From NCBI GenBank assembly GCA_905250885.1, contig CAJNOQ010000029.1, positions 33,477-97,476 of the forward strand: DNA of 64,000 nucleotides, in the 5' to 3' direction. This stretch comes from Didymodactylos carnosus. Taxonomy: Eukaryota; Rotifera; Eurotatoria; Philodinida; Philodinidae. Below, in pieces: positions 53,601 through 63,893 of this stretch. Within the stretch, counting starts at the first letter, position 1; the number at the start of each line of letters is the position of its first letter. The notes under the pieces are model-generated. The model saw nothing but the letters and a program-made list of their open reading frames with translations, was not told the DNA's origin and made no database searches. The position numbers and the translations under genes were made by a program.

Positions 53601-54704
53601 TGTCTAATTTTGTTTAGTTACTTAATATGAAGGAAATAGCTGGTATTGGTATGGGGAATTTGTTACAGTGCGACGCAAAATTTCTAGGGTACTTCATTTT
53701 ACAGTCACTATTATTGGAAACATCATTCTATTTCCGCGATATATTTTACTGGAAGTGCTACTATTGTACCTAATACAGTAAACATTTCTCTGAAAAATGA
53801 AATGTTGCTTGACTCTGTTCGATGAACCTTTGACCATATATAAAAATCTTAAAAAACGAGAAAAAGTATGATTTTGGTGCCATCTAAAAAATAATCATAT
53901 TTTTTTAGGATAGATATCAGAAATGTGAACGACGTTTCAATTTTTGAAGAGAAATGTTTTTGAAGTGCAGCAGACTTCGAACGACCTTGGTATTCAAATG
54001 AAGTAACCAGTAGAAAACCGTCAAAAAGATTGATTCATTGTCATATGATATGATTTTCTAAATGCTGCTTCATTTAAATGGCAAAGCCGTTCGAAGTCTG
54101 TTGCGCTTCAAAAACATTTCTCTTCAAAAATTGAAACGTCGTTCACATTTCTGATATCTATCCTAAAAAATTATTATTATTTTTCAAATGGCACCAAAAT
54201 CACACTCAAATTTTGCAGCGCACTGTACTGTTCATTGAGAACTATATTTCTACTGTGAAAGAGAGTATCGCTTTTTTGACGGAACGTCTGAAAAATTTTA
54301 AAACTTCTTAGACGACTCTGTGTCTAATAAGAAAAAAAATTAGTAAATAATAAAACTTGCAAAAGAGGATCGTACTGTGATTAAATTTTGTTTTAATTAG
54401 AGACGGTTTCTTCATATCATAGTACTTCTACTATAGAAAAAGGACAGACTATTAAAAATAATCATACATTGATTTAGTTCTTTGTGCTATTATGATTTAA
54501 CATTTCGAATATTTTTAGACAAAAATTGAAGCAATCAAACGAAATATTGAAAATGAAAGTGAACGTATTGAAAACTTATGTGTCGATTTGAAATATTCAA
54601 GATTGTCAATTAAATTTCAACAGTTGATAAGTAATAACAACGAAAAAATCATAAATAACAATGGAAAGTCAAATGATCAAATGGTTCAAACAACAAAACT
54701 TTGA
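50649..54704 (+). CDS. RALBP1-like RhoGAP protein
   Basis: Fourteen exons fit in phase, giving 752 residues: 50649-50685, 50744-50873, 50931-51025, 51095-51157, 51217-51348, 51402-51596, 51649-51791, 51878-52056, 52117-52170, 52238-52409, 52474-52594, 52653-53009, 53187-53581 and 54519-54704. RALBP1 is a Ral effector with GAP activity on Rac/Cdc42. Visible features are a basic KKHGFK segment, then a RhoGAP domain (about residues 114-320) beginning IVGLPLEDAVKRN, with an arginine finger candidate R161 in ENVYRHEA and a lysine in SLLKRFFKELPEP, then a coiled Ral-binding-type region (from about 343) with ELTKQENILNKMHEDMQKQ and EEQLWTQQRMVTAIKRKIK. Further on are PPPLPQRP (SH3-ligand-like) and a C-terminal coil. 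The GIYRVSG and QNISIVLSPT blocks are poorly conserved, so GAP activity is doubtful. An in-frame TAG and an acceptor-like AG at 50630 precede the start. The last intron holds a mariner MITE. Confidence 0.88.
53666..54225. mobile_element. Tc1/mariner-type MITE in the last intron of the RALBP1-like gene
   Basis: A 560-bp element flanked by TA at 53664-53665 and 54226-54227. Termini are CAGTGCGACGCAAAATTT and the reverse complement of CAGTGCGCTGCAAAATTT. Internal arms (about 53868-54010 and 54055-54205) are also reverse complements with high identity; ATATCAGAAATGTGAACGAC, for instance, occurs in both orientations. No transposase frame. CAGTG ends and TA flanks are typical of Tc1-like elements. 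Transcribed as part of the intron, it could fold into a long hairpin. Confidence 0.88.
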
Positions 54705-55663
54705 AACATTTATATTTCTCTTTTATTTTTCTATTATATATTTTTTTTATTCATGTCTGTTGTCAACGAGTTAATGTTTCCATGATTGGAACTATAATAA
54801 CGAATAGTAAACAAATGATTGTTTGTCTCTCCGGTGCGAGCGAGAATGTGTGTCTAACACTAGTAAAATGAATGACTTTTTTTTTTTTTATATACAAAAG
54901 AGCGTAAAACAAAATGCTTAATATTTTTTTTCTTTATCTTCACGGCAATTTAGAGAGTATTTTTTTCCTTATCAATAATTGTTAAAAGAATTTTTTGTAT
55001 TTTTTGATCTGATGGAATAGTTGGTCATTTATGATGGTTTTTTTCTCATTTCAAAACTATGTATTTTCTCTACGAAAACAACGGGCAAGAAAGATATACG
55101 ATTTTTTTATATGTTTATCCTGCTCATACACGTTTGTTTTATTTATTTATGCTTTTTTGTTATTATGTTTTTCTATTTGATTGTCTATTTCCAGACACTA
55201 AAAAAGAAATTAGTATAATGCAATTTTACATCTTAGACTTTCAAAAGAGTAAAATATTTTTTGATCTTATGAATATTTTTACATACTAGTCAGAAAAATG
55301 AATTGTTGGACATAATTGAGAAATATTTTTATTTTTGTATTATCGTACACTCTTATGAAAGATCATATTCGTTATTTTAAATGTGTTTTATCCAAGGAGA
55401 AAAAGCCATTTATGAGTGTATTCCCATTTATAAGTGAAATAAGTTACTTTCTCACTATTTTTTGAAGTGAAAAAATCACTTTCTTTTTTCAAAGGAGATG
55501 AATGAGAACGCCAATAGAAAAAATCACTTTTTCACTTAAAAAAGTGAGAAAGTAACTTAAATAAGTGAAAAAGGTAACTTATTTCACTTACTTATAAGTG
55601 GGAATATATCTATAAATGGTTTTATTTCTCCTTGTTTTTATCTTTTTAAGGATATTTATTGTC
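54705..55663. other. Spacer between the RALBP1-like gene and BOLA3
   Basis: AT-rich 3' flank of the RALBP1-like gene followed by a small TA-flanked element (55421-55604). The short phenylalanine-rich frames in it are low-complexity and not supported as genes. Confidence 0.65.
55421..55604. mobile_element. Small TA-flanked palindromic MITE built of AAGTGA/TCACTT motifs
   Basis: A 184-bp element between TA at 55419-55420 and TA at 55605-55606. Ends are TTCCCATTTATAAGTGAAAT and, inverted, TTCCCACTTATAAGTAAGTG. The whole interior is a run of AAGTGA, TCACTT and AAGTAACTT motifs, so it folds on itself. It lies 59 bp upstream of the BOLA3 start and may overlap its promoter. The outer flanks CCATTTATGAG and TATAAATGG are themselves inverted, suggesting insertion into an older repeat. 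Confidence 0.8.
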
Positions 55664-56231
55664 ATGTCATTGTCAATGAAGTGTATGAGTATGATTTTGA
55701 GAAGATTATATTTATCAACAAGTAAGCTTCTGATGGTGCGAGCTCATGTCAAAGTAACCTATTACATAGAATTACGAATTATTAGTGAATTTACTTTTGC
55801 ATTTTTTAAGAATATGGTTGTTCAAAAACGATATTTGACAATAAACAATGCTAATTTAAATGCTGGTGAAAACAAATTGGTTCAAATATTGAAAAAACGA
55901 TTTCCACAGGCAACAAAAGTTTCTGTTACTGATATTTCAGGTAAGAAATGTGATAAAATTGCAGAAAAAGAATAGAAGATTTGAATATATATATCCTGTT
56001 CTATTTTCAAGGTGGTTGCGGTGCTAGCTATGAAATTAATGTTATATCATCCGAATTTAAAAATATGAGAATAGTTAACCAACATCGAAAAGTTTCAGAA
56101 GTAAGATTTGGATATATAGTTATTTAATGTATCTTTTCATTTACTTCTTTGTTTAGGCATTAGCTGACGAACTCCCATCAATTCATTCAGTTCGAATTTT
56201 TACAGCAACAGATGAAAATCACACTGTTTAA
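55664..56231 (+). CDS. BOLA3: BolA-like protein 3 (mitochondrial Fe-S factor)
   Basis: BOLA3 helps deliver iron-sulfur clusters to mitochondrial apoproteins such as lipoate synthase, with GLRX5 and NFU1. Exons are 55664-55753, 55811-55940, 56012-56100 and 56157-56231, giving 127 residues. The BolA domain (about residues 45-120) has LVQILKKRFPQATKVSVTDI, then SGGCGASYEINV with the conserved cysteine, then VNQHRKVSEAL with the His ligand, and HSVRIFTA at the end. The N-terminus (MSLSMKCMSMILRRLYLSTS) is basic, Ser-rich and lacks acids, as expected of a mitochondrial presequence. The 57-nt segment 55754-55810 has GT-AG ends but is also open and in frame, so either form could be made; splicing is more likely. 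An acceptor-like TTTTTAAG ends 13 bases before the ATG. Confidence 0.92.
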
Positions 56232-56681
56232 ATACTTTTCATCATTTTTTTGGACTTTTAGTTTTTTACTTCTTTCCTTCTCGGTTTGATTGCATAAGTA
56301 AATCAAAGTAAACTTGGCGAAGATTTTCAAATTAAATTATATTCTTCCCCTTCTCGCCAGTTTAAGATGGTTGTCAGGCTAAATGAGTACCAAATTAAAC
56401 ATTGTTTTTAGTATTATTGAAGAATTATTTTATCATTAAACAAAGATGAATATTCATTGTGTGTAATATTAATTTTCTCCTTGAGCAAACTTTTCGTTTT
56501 GTTTTGATTTCTACATTTTTTATACGACAATTTTCAACTATCGAAAAAACGTGAATCGATCGATCTTCTAATTTTTTTAAATCAAGAAACTGAATCTAGT
56601 CATACACAAATTCTAAACAAAATATAATAAAAAGAAAAAAAAAACATATTTGACGAATAACAACCATTTGGTTACATTATT
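56232..56681. other. Spacer between convergent genes
   Basis: 450 bp between the 3' ends of BOLA3 (+) and the LDLa protein (-). It should contain both poly-A sites. No exon or repeat is recognised. Confidence 0.7.
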
Positions 56682-57724
56682 TCACAATGAATGTTCATAG
56701 GCCTCTCGAACGGTACGATATGCTCGTTGTTGTTCATCAGCTAAACGAGCAAGAGTTTCCGGATATTTATGAGTAGCATAATATGGTGGAGGCTCATAGT
56801 ATTGTTCGTATGGATGACTAGATTCATCTTGATTTGATGGAAAATTTTGTTGAAAATTCAATGTATATTGCGCTGTTGTATTTGACGAATTCTAAAACAA
56901 GTATTGATATATAAGATGTTTGCTTAATCACAATGATCATTACGAACTTTAGAAGAATCTCTTAAACAAGATCTGACATTTTTACGTGTTCGAATAAGAT
57001 ATTTGATAAATACTGTTGTAGCAATAATAATAACTAAAAAGATAACGGTGGCAATTCCAACAGCTAAAGAGAGAGAGAAAGAGAGAAAAATGTACCTGTT
57101 TGTAAGATTGAATGATATGACAATGATAAAAAAGACTTACCCACATAAAAATTAAAGTCTTTCAATAATAAATAAGGCGTGAAGTATGATTGATGACTAT
57201 TATCTAAAATATATTAGAATTGTTCATATATAAAATTAAATTTTTTCTGAAAAGATTAACTTACATCCATGTAAAATGTATGAACATGCTCGACGATCTT
57301 GTATAGTTTGGCATGGTATGTAACCAACAACCTAAAACAAAGTAAAATTTTATATTAGAATTCTATTCTATTAATCAGTGAGTGAATAAAACATACCTTG
57401 CATGCTAAATCACAGCGAATATCATCTTCTGGTGGACATAAATATAAATTGTTAACACATTGTTCTAAATAAAAAATTTATTTATGTTTTTCTTCATTCT
57501 CACTATCGAGAAAATGAGAAAGAAAGCGAGAAAAAAATTGGAAAATTTTAATTTTAATTTTCAAATATTATCTCTTCCCTTTTTAAATGCACTTACTACA
57601 AAACGGTCCATTTTCATCATATTTATTTAAACAATCATAAGTTCCATCACAAAATTGATCCCAACGAATAGTTCGATTCCCATCACATTGGCCACCATCA
57701 TAAATTTTTACCATTGATAAATAT
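56682..57724 (-). CDS. Single-pass membrane protein with LDLa domain and PPxY tail (5' end not found)
   Basis: Six exons in reading order fit in phase: 57724-57597, 57464-57397, 57331-57265, 57203-57141, 57063-56948 and 56891-56682. The first codes an LDL-receptor class A module (GGQCDG, WDQFCDGTYDCLNKYDENG), whose acidic Asp/Glu end is the calcium-binding pattern of the family. Next is a cysteine-rich stretch (EQCVNNLYLCP, RCDLACK, IPCQT, RACSY). A transmembrane helix follows (VAVGIATVIFLVIIIATTVF), then basic KYLIRTRK, then a cytosolic tail with YEPPPYY, a PPxY ligand for WW domains of NEDD4-type ubiquitin ligases. This layout resembles vertebrate LDLRAD3/LDLRAD4, though orthology is not shown. 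The exon at 57724 needs two bases from an upstream exon. A signal-peptide exon must lie to the right, but I could not place it. Confidence 0.8.
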
Positions 57725-59609
57725 CTACATTATCTAGAAAATTAAAGTATAAAGTGAGTATGATATACATAGAACTGTCATATCTCGTTCAGCTATTAGC
57801 TTCGATCGTTAAAAATAATATTATGTAATATATTTGCTAATATTCTATGTACGTACAAATGACATTTGTTAGAGAAATGAGAGAGAGAGAGAAAGAGAAA
57901 AGAAAAATAAATGTACAGTTTAGCAGAGAATATAGACTAACTTGGTCTTTTTTCTACTGTAAGTCATCTATTGTTCATGATGTAATTGAGAGCATCATAC
58001 ATCCGAGAGAACAAGAAAAGGAAAGATCAGATTTATTCTTATCATATCATCAATAAATAGATTTTCTGTATTTCTTCTTCTAAACATGCACCAACAAGAA
58101 AAAGTATATGCCACAATCGTTACAGAATCTACAACAAGCTCATCATATTCTATATCCAAAAATATAAGATATTTAATAATTTTACATTCATACATACATA
58201 TACGCTTATGTACCATATGGTTTGACAATAGTCTATGTGTATGTATTCTTATTAATGAGAAAAACGAACTATCATCCATAACCATTTTTTGTTAACATAC
58301 CGCGAATATTATCGCAATGACAGATGTTTTCCGTAACAGGTTTATAAGTCTACATTTGACAATAACGTACAAATTTATAAGTTGTAAAAAAGAGTTACTG
58401 GAAGGAATATTAGTAGAAATCAACAGAACAAATTGCTTGTATAATTATATATAGAAACATGTTGAAGAATATAAATTAGTTTAAACCTTGAGCAACAAGT
58501 TGAACTTCTGTCAAAATGTCATGTATTATTCATTTTGTTGTTTCTAGTTTAATTTTTTTTTTTCTTTAGTTCGGAAGAACATGATATATATATATATATA
58601 ATAGATGATTAAGGCAATAGGGCATTAACAGTATTAGATTTAAAAACAGAATATTTTTTCCCACTTGATTGTCTCTTTTTGTTAGTTTCATAATAATTCT
58701 AAAATAAGAATTCTCTCTCTTTTATTGTTATAATATATTGTATCATCAGACTAGAATCGAACGCTTGGATGCTTATGCTGGAAATTTATATGAAAGTATT
58801 TCAAATGATCACATCTCTCATACGCGTGTGTCTAAGCGTTAAAAAAAAAGAGAAGAATAATGAAAAAGACAAAGAGACGATTATTCGAGAATTTTAATTG
58901 TTTTGTAGGACAAAGAAATTGATCATACCCGAACTATAGAGAAAAATGTTTTCGGGAATTATATAAAATGATTTTTTTCTCCTCTTTTTGTGTGTTAAAG
59001 AATAGTTAAACTGATGCTTACACAGAGTTTAACAATGTCATTGTAAATATAGGAATATGAATATTCAACATAACGAAAAAAGACAAAAGTGATTCAAGAG
59101 ATGTTTATTACGCTGTGTAGACGTATTATGTATAGAATCTTTTTTTACTCAGACAAATAATTATCTGTAGTATGTGCCCTTGTAAACTTGCGATAACAAA
59201 CTATTATTGCACTCTACTAAAAAAAAAAGAAGTACATAGAAACTGTGTGATTAAAATGAGAAAAACTTTCTGGAGGACAGAACACAAAATAAGATAGAAT
59301 ACGGCAAACACAAATTAATACATGTTGTATCACTGTCAAAGTTGTACGTGGGGAAAAGGATGTAATTAGAAAAAATCGTGACATTAGCATCGTCAAATTA
59401 ATTACGCAATATCTTTAATTTAGCGTAAAAGTTACTGTTTTATTTCATATACTGGTAACTAACTTCTATTCTATCATTGACTAGTCTATCATCTAATGAT
59501 TAGTTCGTTATTAACATGTGTTTTTATAGTATCAAGCAGAGAGGAAGGAAGGGAGAATATTTCGTCTTATGGTTTCCCTTACCAGCGTAGATGCTAACAA
59601 ATGTCAGTA

Positions 59610-59972
59610 TCAATAGCTCGATATCTTCTTTACAGTTGACAAATTTCTGACATGATCTCATGCCATGTCTAGTAGTCAACTACAATTTTGGTCACAAGGC
59701 TGGAGCCTAACGCAGAGTTATTTTCATCCTATTGTTTGAGTTCCTCATACACACTCACTAAGTACGTAAGAGCTCGTTCTAGAAAGCCGCGAAGATTAAT
59801 TGGAGAAACTGTATTGTACATCACAATGAAGTGAGTATGTTATCAGATGGATGATCCAAGACAATAGATCATAATTAATTTGCCCAAAGTTATTACATGA
59901 ACTGTCGGCTTCTACGTTCGAACACAATACGTTTTAAGTACATGATGAACAACGTAACTACTAAGCAATGTA
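59610..59972 (-). mobile_element. tRNA-derived SINE, copy 1 (diverged)
   Basis: Read on the minus strand, it starts with an A-box-like TTGCTTAGTAGTTACG and, about 35 bases on, a B-box-like TGTTCGAACG. The body that follows aligns along its length with 62053-62317. Shared blocks on the plus strand are CGATATCTTC..ACAGTTGACAAA, CCTCATACACACTCAC and GTGAGTATG. It is more diverged than copy 2 and its tRNA acceptor ends no longer pair well. Confidence 0.75.
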
Positions 59973-60413
59973 TGATTAATTACAAATTTTACTTAATAAA
60001 AAAATGAACAGAAAAATGAACAATATTTCACTGTTTAAATCACAAATACTCTTCTCAATTTCAAGGCATCATAAAACGTTCACTACCTTTATTAACGAAT
60101 AGTATTGGTATACTTGAAATCGAGTGATAAAAGAAAAGTGATGTTTTTTATTTTATTTTGAGTGTTAAACCGATAAAGAGAGACATGAAGAACGAAAAAA
60201 GAAGAAAAAAAAATAGAGGAAAAGAAGGACAAGTTTCAATTATATTCATCTGCAAAAATTCTATAGTTGGATACATTGTCCTTGTCAACAAATAATATTC
60301 TTATGAATTTTCATTTGACTCTTTTTTTTATCTTTTATATATATTTTTAAATCATCTTTCTACAACAGTAACAAAGAGAGAGTGAAAAAAAATAAAACAT
60401 AAAAGAGCGAAAA

Positions 60414-60438
60414 AGAAGAAGAAGAAGAAGAAGAAGAA
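60414..60438. repeat. (GAA)n microsatellite
   Basis: About eight GAA units, followed some 30 bp later by a TTA run at 60470-60492. Confidence 0.9.
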
Positions 60439-62052
60439 AGAAAAAGAATATTATAGTAACACTACACATTTATTATTATTATTATTATTATTGTATATTT
60501 GACATAATTTTTCCCGAGATGAAAAGATCAAAAATAGAAAAAAAGGTGAAAAATAAAAAAAAGCTCTTCAGGTCTAATCGAATATGTTCCAGTGACATCA
60601 TTGTAATTAGACATTTAAACTTTACTCGAGAAGATTTCCGTAAATTGACACAGAAAAAGAAAGAAAGAAATTGTTTATTCAAATGAATAAAGTGAAATAA
60701 TTCTCAGCTGACTTGTTGTAGATTTTCTTTTTGTTTCATCGAGTGATTTCTTCCGTTTTTTTAAAAGGCAGAGAGAATATAAAATGAATTATGAATGATT
60801 TTCTCAAGTTTTCTTAATAGAGATGTTACTAGCAATTAAATTGAAATTCTGTAATTCACTGCTTCCCATTCATGGATAGTATTTAAGTCATATCTAAAAG
60901 TCACTTTTTTTAATGTATTACTATATATGAGAAAAACATCGATTTTACGCCGTGTGTCAACTTTCAAATTGAAGTAATAAGCGTAATAGAAAACTGATCC
61001 TATGGACAATTTTGAAGAGTGTTTTTCGCCGTAATAACTAGATTGATAACTAACATATTAATAAAGGCTGTTAAAAACGAAAGAAAATAATGATCCCGTC
61101 ATATGAAAAAGAAACTTTTTTATGACAGACAAAAACGAAATAGTTCATACATCCTTTTTACAAAATTTGAAGCCAATGTTATGCAGTAGAAAAATCAATA
61201 CACAGTTAATTGTGTAACAATCTTTCATCGAAACATTGCTTGAATTTATCTCAATTTTTATTGATTGACATATTATTCTATTTGAGTATATCCAAAACTA
61301 ATATTTTGTGCTTGTGTGACATTGTTGCATTATTATTCTTAATAGTATTATTATGTTCTTTCGAATTGCAAGAAAAGCTCATAATGTTTTCATTATGTAT
61401 ATGAGCTTTTTTCTTTTATTTAGTAAACTGACTTTTCACCTTACAATGGTAGCTTGGGCGTCGATGAGAATCATTTGACAGTAGGCACCGATTTTTATCT
61501 TGCCTTTATCACGATTTCTATCTTGTCATATTGGAGACGTGCAATGTAGCTGTTTGTTTAGCCCTGGCCTTACCATGTGAAAAGTTTTTGAGTCCAAACC
61601 CTACTCTATTCTGTGACTTTAGATGATCTTAGAGCTCTTCACATCTCCACTCGACATAATTTAGAGCAATAATAATAATGAATCAAAACTATTTAATACA
61701 AATCTGTTGGTAATGACAAATTTGATTACTAAAGATACTACATATATTTTCAACTGAATAATTTGTTTATATATTTAACGTATGCATTCTGTATTCTACA
61801 CTAATATTATAATTCCTTCCATTTTTATTTTAATTGTGGAACCATAATGTTATTTCGTTGTCCTAATTCATTCTCATTCTTACCAAACTAGTAAACTTTT
61901 CTGCACTAGTACACATCGATGCGGTACAAGGGCCGAGAATATAACGAAATTTTCAAGTTGCGCACTGATATGCGTCAAGCCAGATAAATCTATTATTCCT
62001 GCACCGGTGCGCAGGAATGTACGCTAAATTTCGTTTGCAATCACTATTTTTA

Positions 62053-62388
62053 ATAGCCCGATATCTTCCCTGCAGTTGACAAACTTCTGAAATGGTCACC
62101 CATCTCGTTACTAGTCATCAATCACAGCTTTGGACAGAAGGCTAGCCGGACACAGAGTCCTTTTGCTCAATTACTTGAGCTCCTCATACACACTCACCAA
62201 TCATACTAGCCATAGAACTGTACTGCACGTCACAACGTAGTGAGTATGGTGTCGGACCGGTGATGGGAGACGCTAAGACATGAGTCATGAGACATGTCTA
62301 AGGTTATTACATGGCTTGACGGCACGAAGGTTCGAACAAGTACCTTTGAAGTACGTTACGAACAACATAACAACTAAGCCATGTCGTC
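62053..62388 (-). mobile_element. tRNA-derived SINE, copy 2
   Basis: Read on the minus strand, the first 71 bases (62388-62318) resemble a tRNA. The 5' end GACGACA faces the 3' end TGCCGTC, pairing at six of seven positions. There is an A box TGGCTTAGTTGTTATG and a B box TTGTTCGAACC. The D and T stems are degenerate, so it is not a functional tRNA. A body of about 265 bp without coding capacity follows and is shared with copy 1. This is the classic SINE layout: an internal RNA polymerase III promoter followed by a non-coding body. The partner LINE is unknown, and the LINE at 41.7-43.9 kb shows no obvious shared tail. Confidence 0.82.
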
Positions 62389-62680
62389 AGAGTGCCGAGA
62401 GAGTGCCATATGATTATGATACACCAATATGGAACTAATACCAACATCAGTGTCCTACTCTAATTAATACAAAATTAAGTAAAATCAAATGTAATAAGAA
62501 ATAATTATCGACTAAATAAATTTTACTGTCTTGGTGAAATTTTTTGTAGATGCAACATTGAATTCTAGTAATACGACATTGGCATACACACTGAGTATCA
62601 CATATCGGCGTGGCCAGCTAACTCTGCTACCGTAACAGAATTCTGTAACAGTTTTTCATCATGTTGTTTTGTCTACAATT

Positions 62681-62967
62681 CCTAAACTGACTGTCGTAGA
62701 GTGTCTCGGGACATCTTAAGTTGAAGAGAAAAGTCTGATTAACATTTTAAGACGTTTTTCAGCCTTATGACATGTATTGTTACGAAGCTGTAACCTAAAC
62801 ATTCGACACTAGTTCTAAATTCGAAAAAATTAAAAACTAGTGTCGAGTGTTTAGGTTACAGCTTCGTAACAATACATGTCATAAGGCTGAAAAATGTCTT
62901 CAAATGTTAACCAGACTTTTCTCTTCAACTTAAGATGTCCCGAGACACTCTATAGCAGTCAGTCTAT
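62681..62967. repeat. Long near-perfect palindrome (foldback element)
   Basis: The left arm, about 62681-62814, and the right arm, 62835-62967, are reverse complements with only scattered mismatches over about 130 bp. The loop is only about 20 bp. Shared blocks include GAGTGTCTCGGGACATCTTA and TGTTACGAAGCTGTAACCTA. There is no coding capacity and no clear target duplication. High arm identity suggests a young element or ongoing conversion between the arms. Confidence 0.88.
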
Positions 62968-63598
62968 GGCAGAGGATACGAGCCCTCGGTGAGGAACCAT
63001 TTTCGAGTGCTCGAGTTATGTAAATATGTTATATATAATATGTTATGTAAAATAAGATCATTTAGTCAGTATTTCTAAACCGATGTACGATGATGAGTTA
63101 AAATTTGGAACTTATAAATTTTACCAAATCATATGTGTATGATAAGTTGTTACATTTAAACATGTACTTAACATATTCTAAAAATGTTATTTTTGAAAAG
63201 TTATTTTTAAAATTACTAACAAAAATATAACAACTAAATAATACATGAGACAGATTGATATTTGCTTTCGTTGATCTCGACTGTCTCGACTGTCGAAAAC
63301 AGAAATATAGTTTAAAACATTGGTCACATGAGATAATAACGGTAAAATCTGGCATTACTCAATAAACGAAATTGTTCTTTTGCAAGCTCAAAACGACTGT
63401 TGTATAACTTGTTGTTCATAAACATAAAAAATATTTCATTCACAAATCACTCCCATTTGTAGAAATGAACCTTGACGTTTTTTTTATTCTGCTAGATTCT
63501 ATCGCAGCATGTAAGAACTATTTACTTTCTCCATACATTGATCCAAGCAGCACGACATGACATTCGGATTTTTATATCGAAAAACCTTTTTCTTTAAG

Positions 63599-63845
63599 TT
63601 TGCTTTTGAAGGAGGAAAACAAAGAGATTTTGATTAAATACTTGAGGAAGTATGAGCCAAAATTTTTGGAGGAAGCCTTTTGTCTTCCTTTAGAATCAAA
63701 TTCAAATAAAAGAAGATTTTTTGATATAGAAAATACGAATGTTTCATCGCCGTTGAGTAGAAATTTTAGGTGGTTTTCACATGAAACACCCTTTACGCGC
63801 TCTGCATTTCAGAATGATATCGAGAGTAATTTTATATCGCAATGA
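63599..63845 (+). CDS. Possible terminal exon of an unidentified gene
   Basis: An open stretch preceded by an acceptor-like TTCTTTAAG ending at 63598. It encodes about 81 residues and ends at TGA, including KEENKEILIKYLRKYEPKFL and charged, non-repetitive sequence with TTG/GAA/AAG codons. No ATG suits it as a start, and an upstream exon with the right phase was not found. I recognise no family. It could be the last exon of a gene, a transposon fragment or chance. Confidence 0.25.
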
Positions 63846-63876
63846 TTTTCATTGAATGTCATTTATGTATCTTATC

Positions 63877-63893
63877 TAGTAGTAGTAGTAGTA
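63877..63893. repeat. (AGT)n microsatellite
   Basis: A short run of about five AGT units, 30 bp after the stop codon of the unidentified frame. Confidence 0.85.

Larger units (their letters stand above)
57725..63598. other. Mostly non-coding right part of the window
   Basis: The missing 5' exon of the LDLa protein may lie in the first part, but no candidate is convincing. The interval holds microsatellites (58583-58602, 60414-60438, 60470-60492), two SINE copies (59610-59972 and 62053-62388) and a long palindrome (62681-62967). No other gene was seen. Confidence 0.6.

Noticed and set aside
58740-58790. GTTCGATTC on the minus strand
   Set aside because: The B-box-like word lacks a pairing T stem and any A box.
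61550-61610. Possible second tRNA-derived head (GAGTCCAAACCC)
   Set aside because: It matches the B box with one mismatch, but the A box is poor and no second copy of the following sequence was seen.
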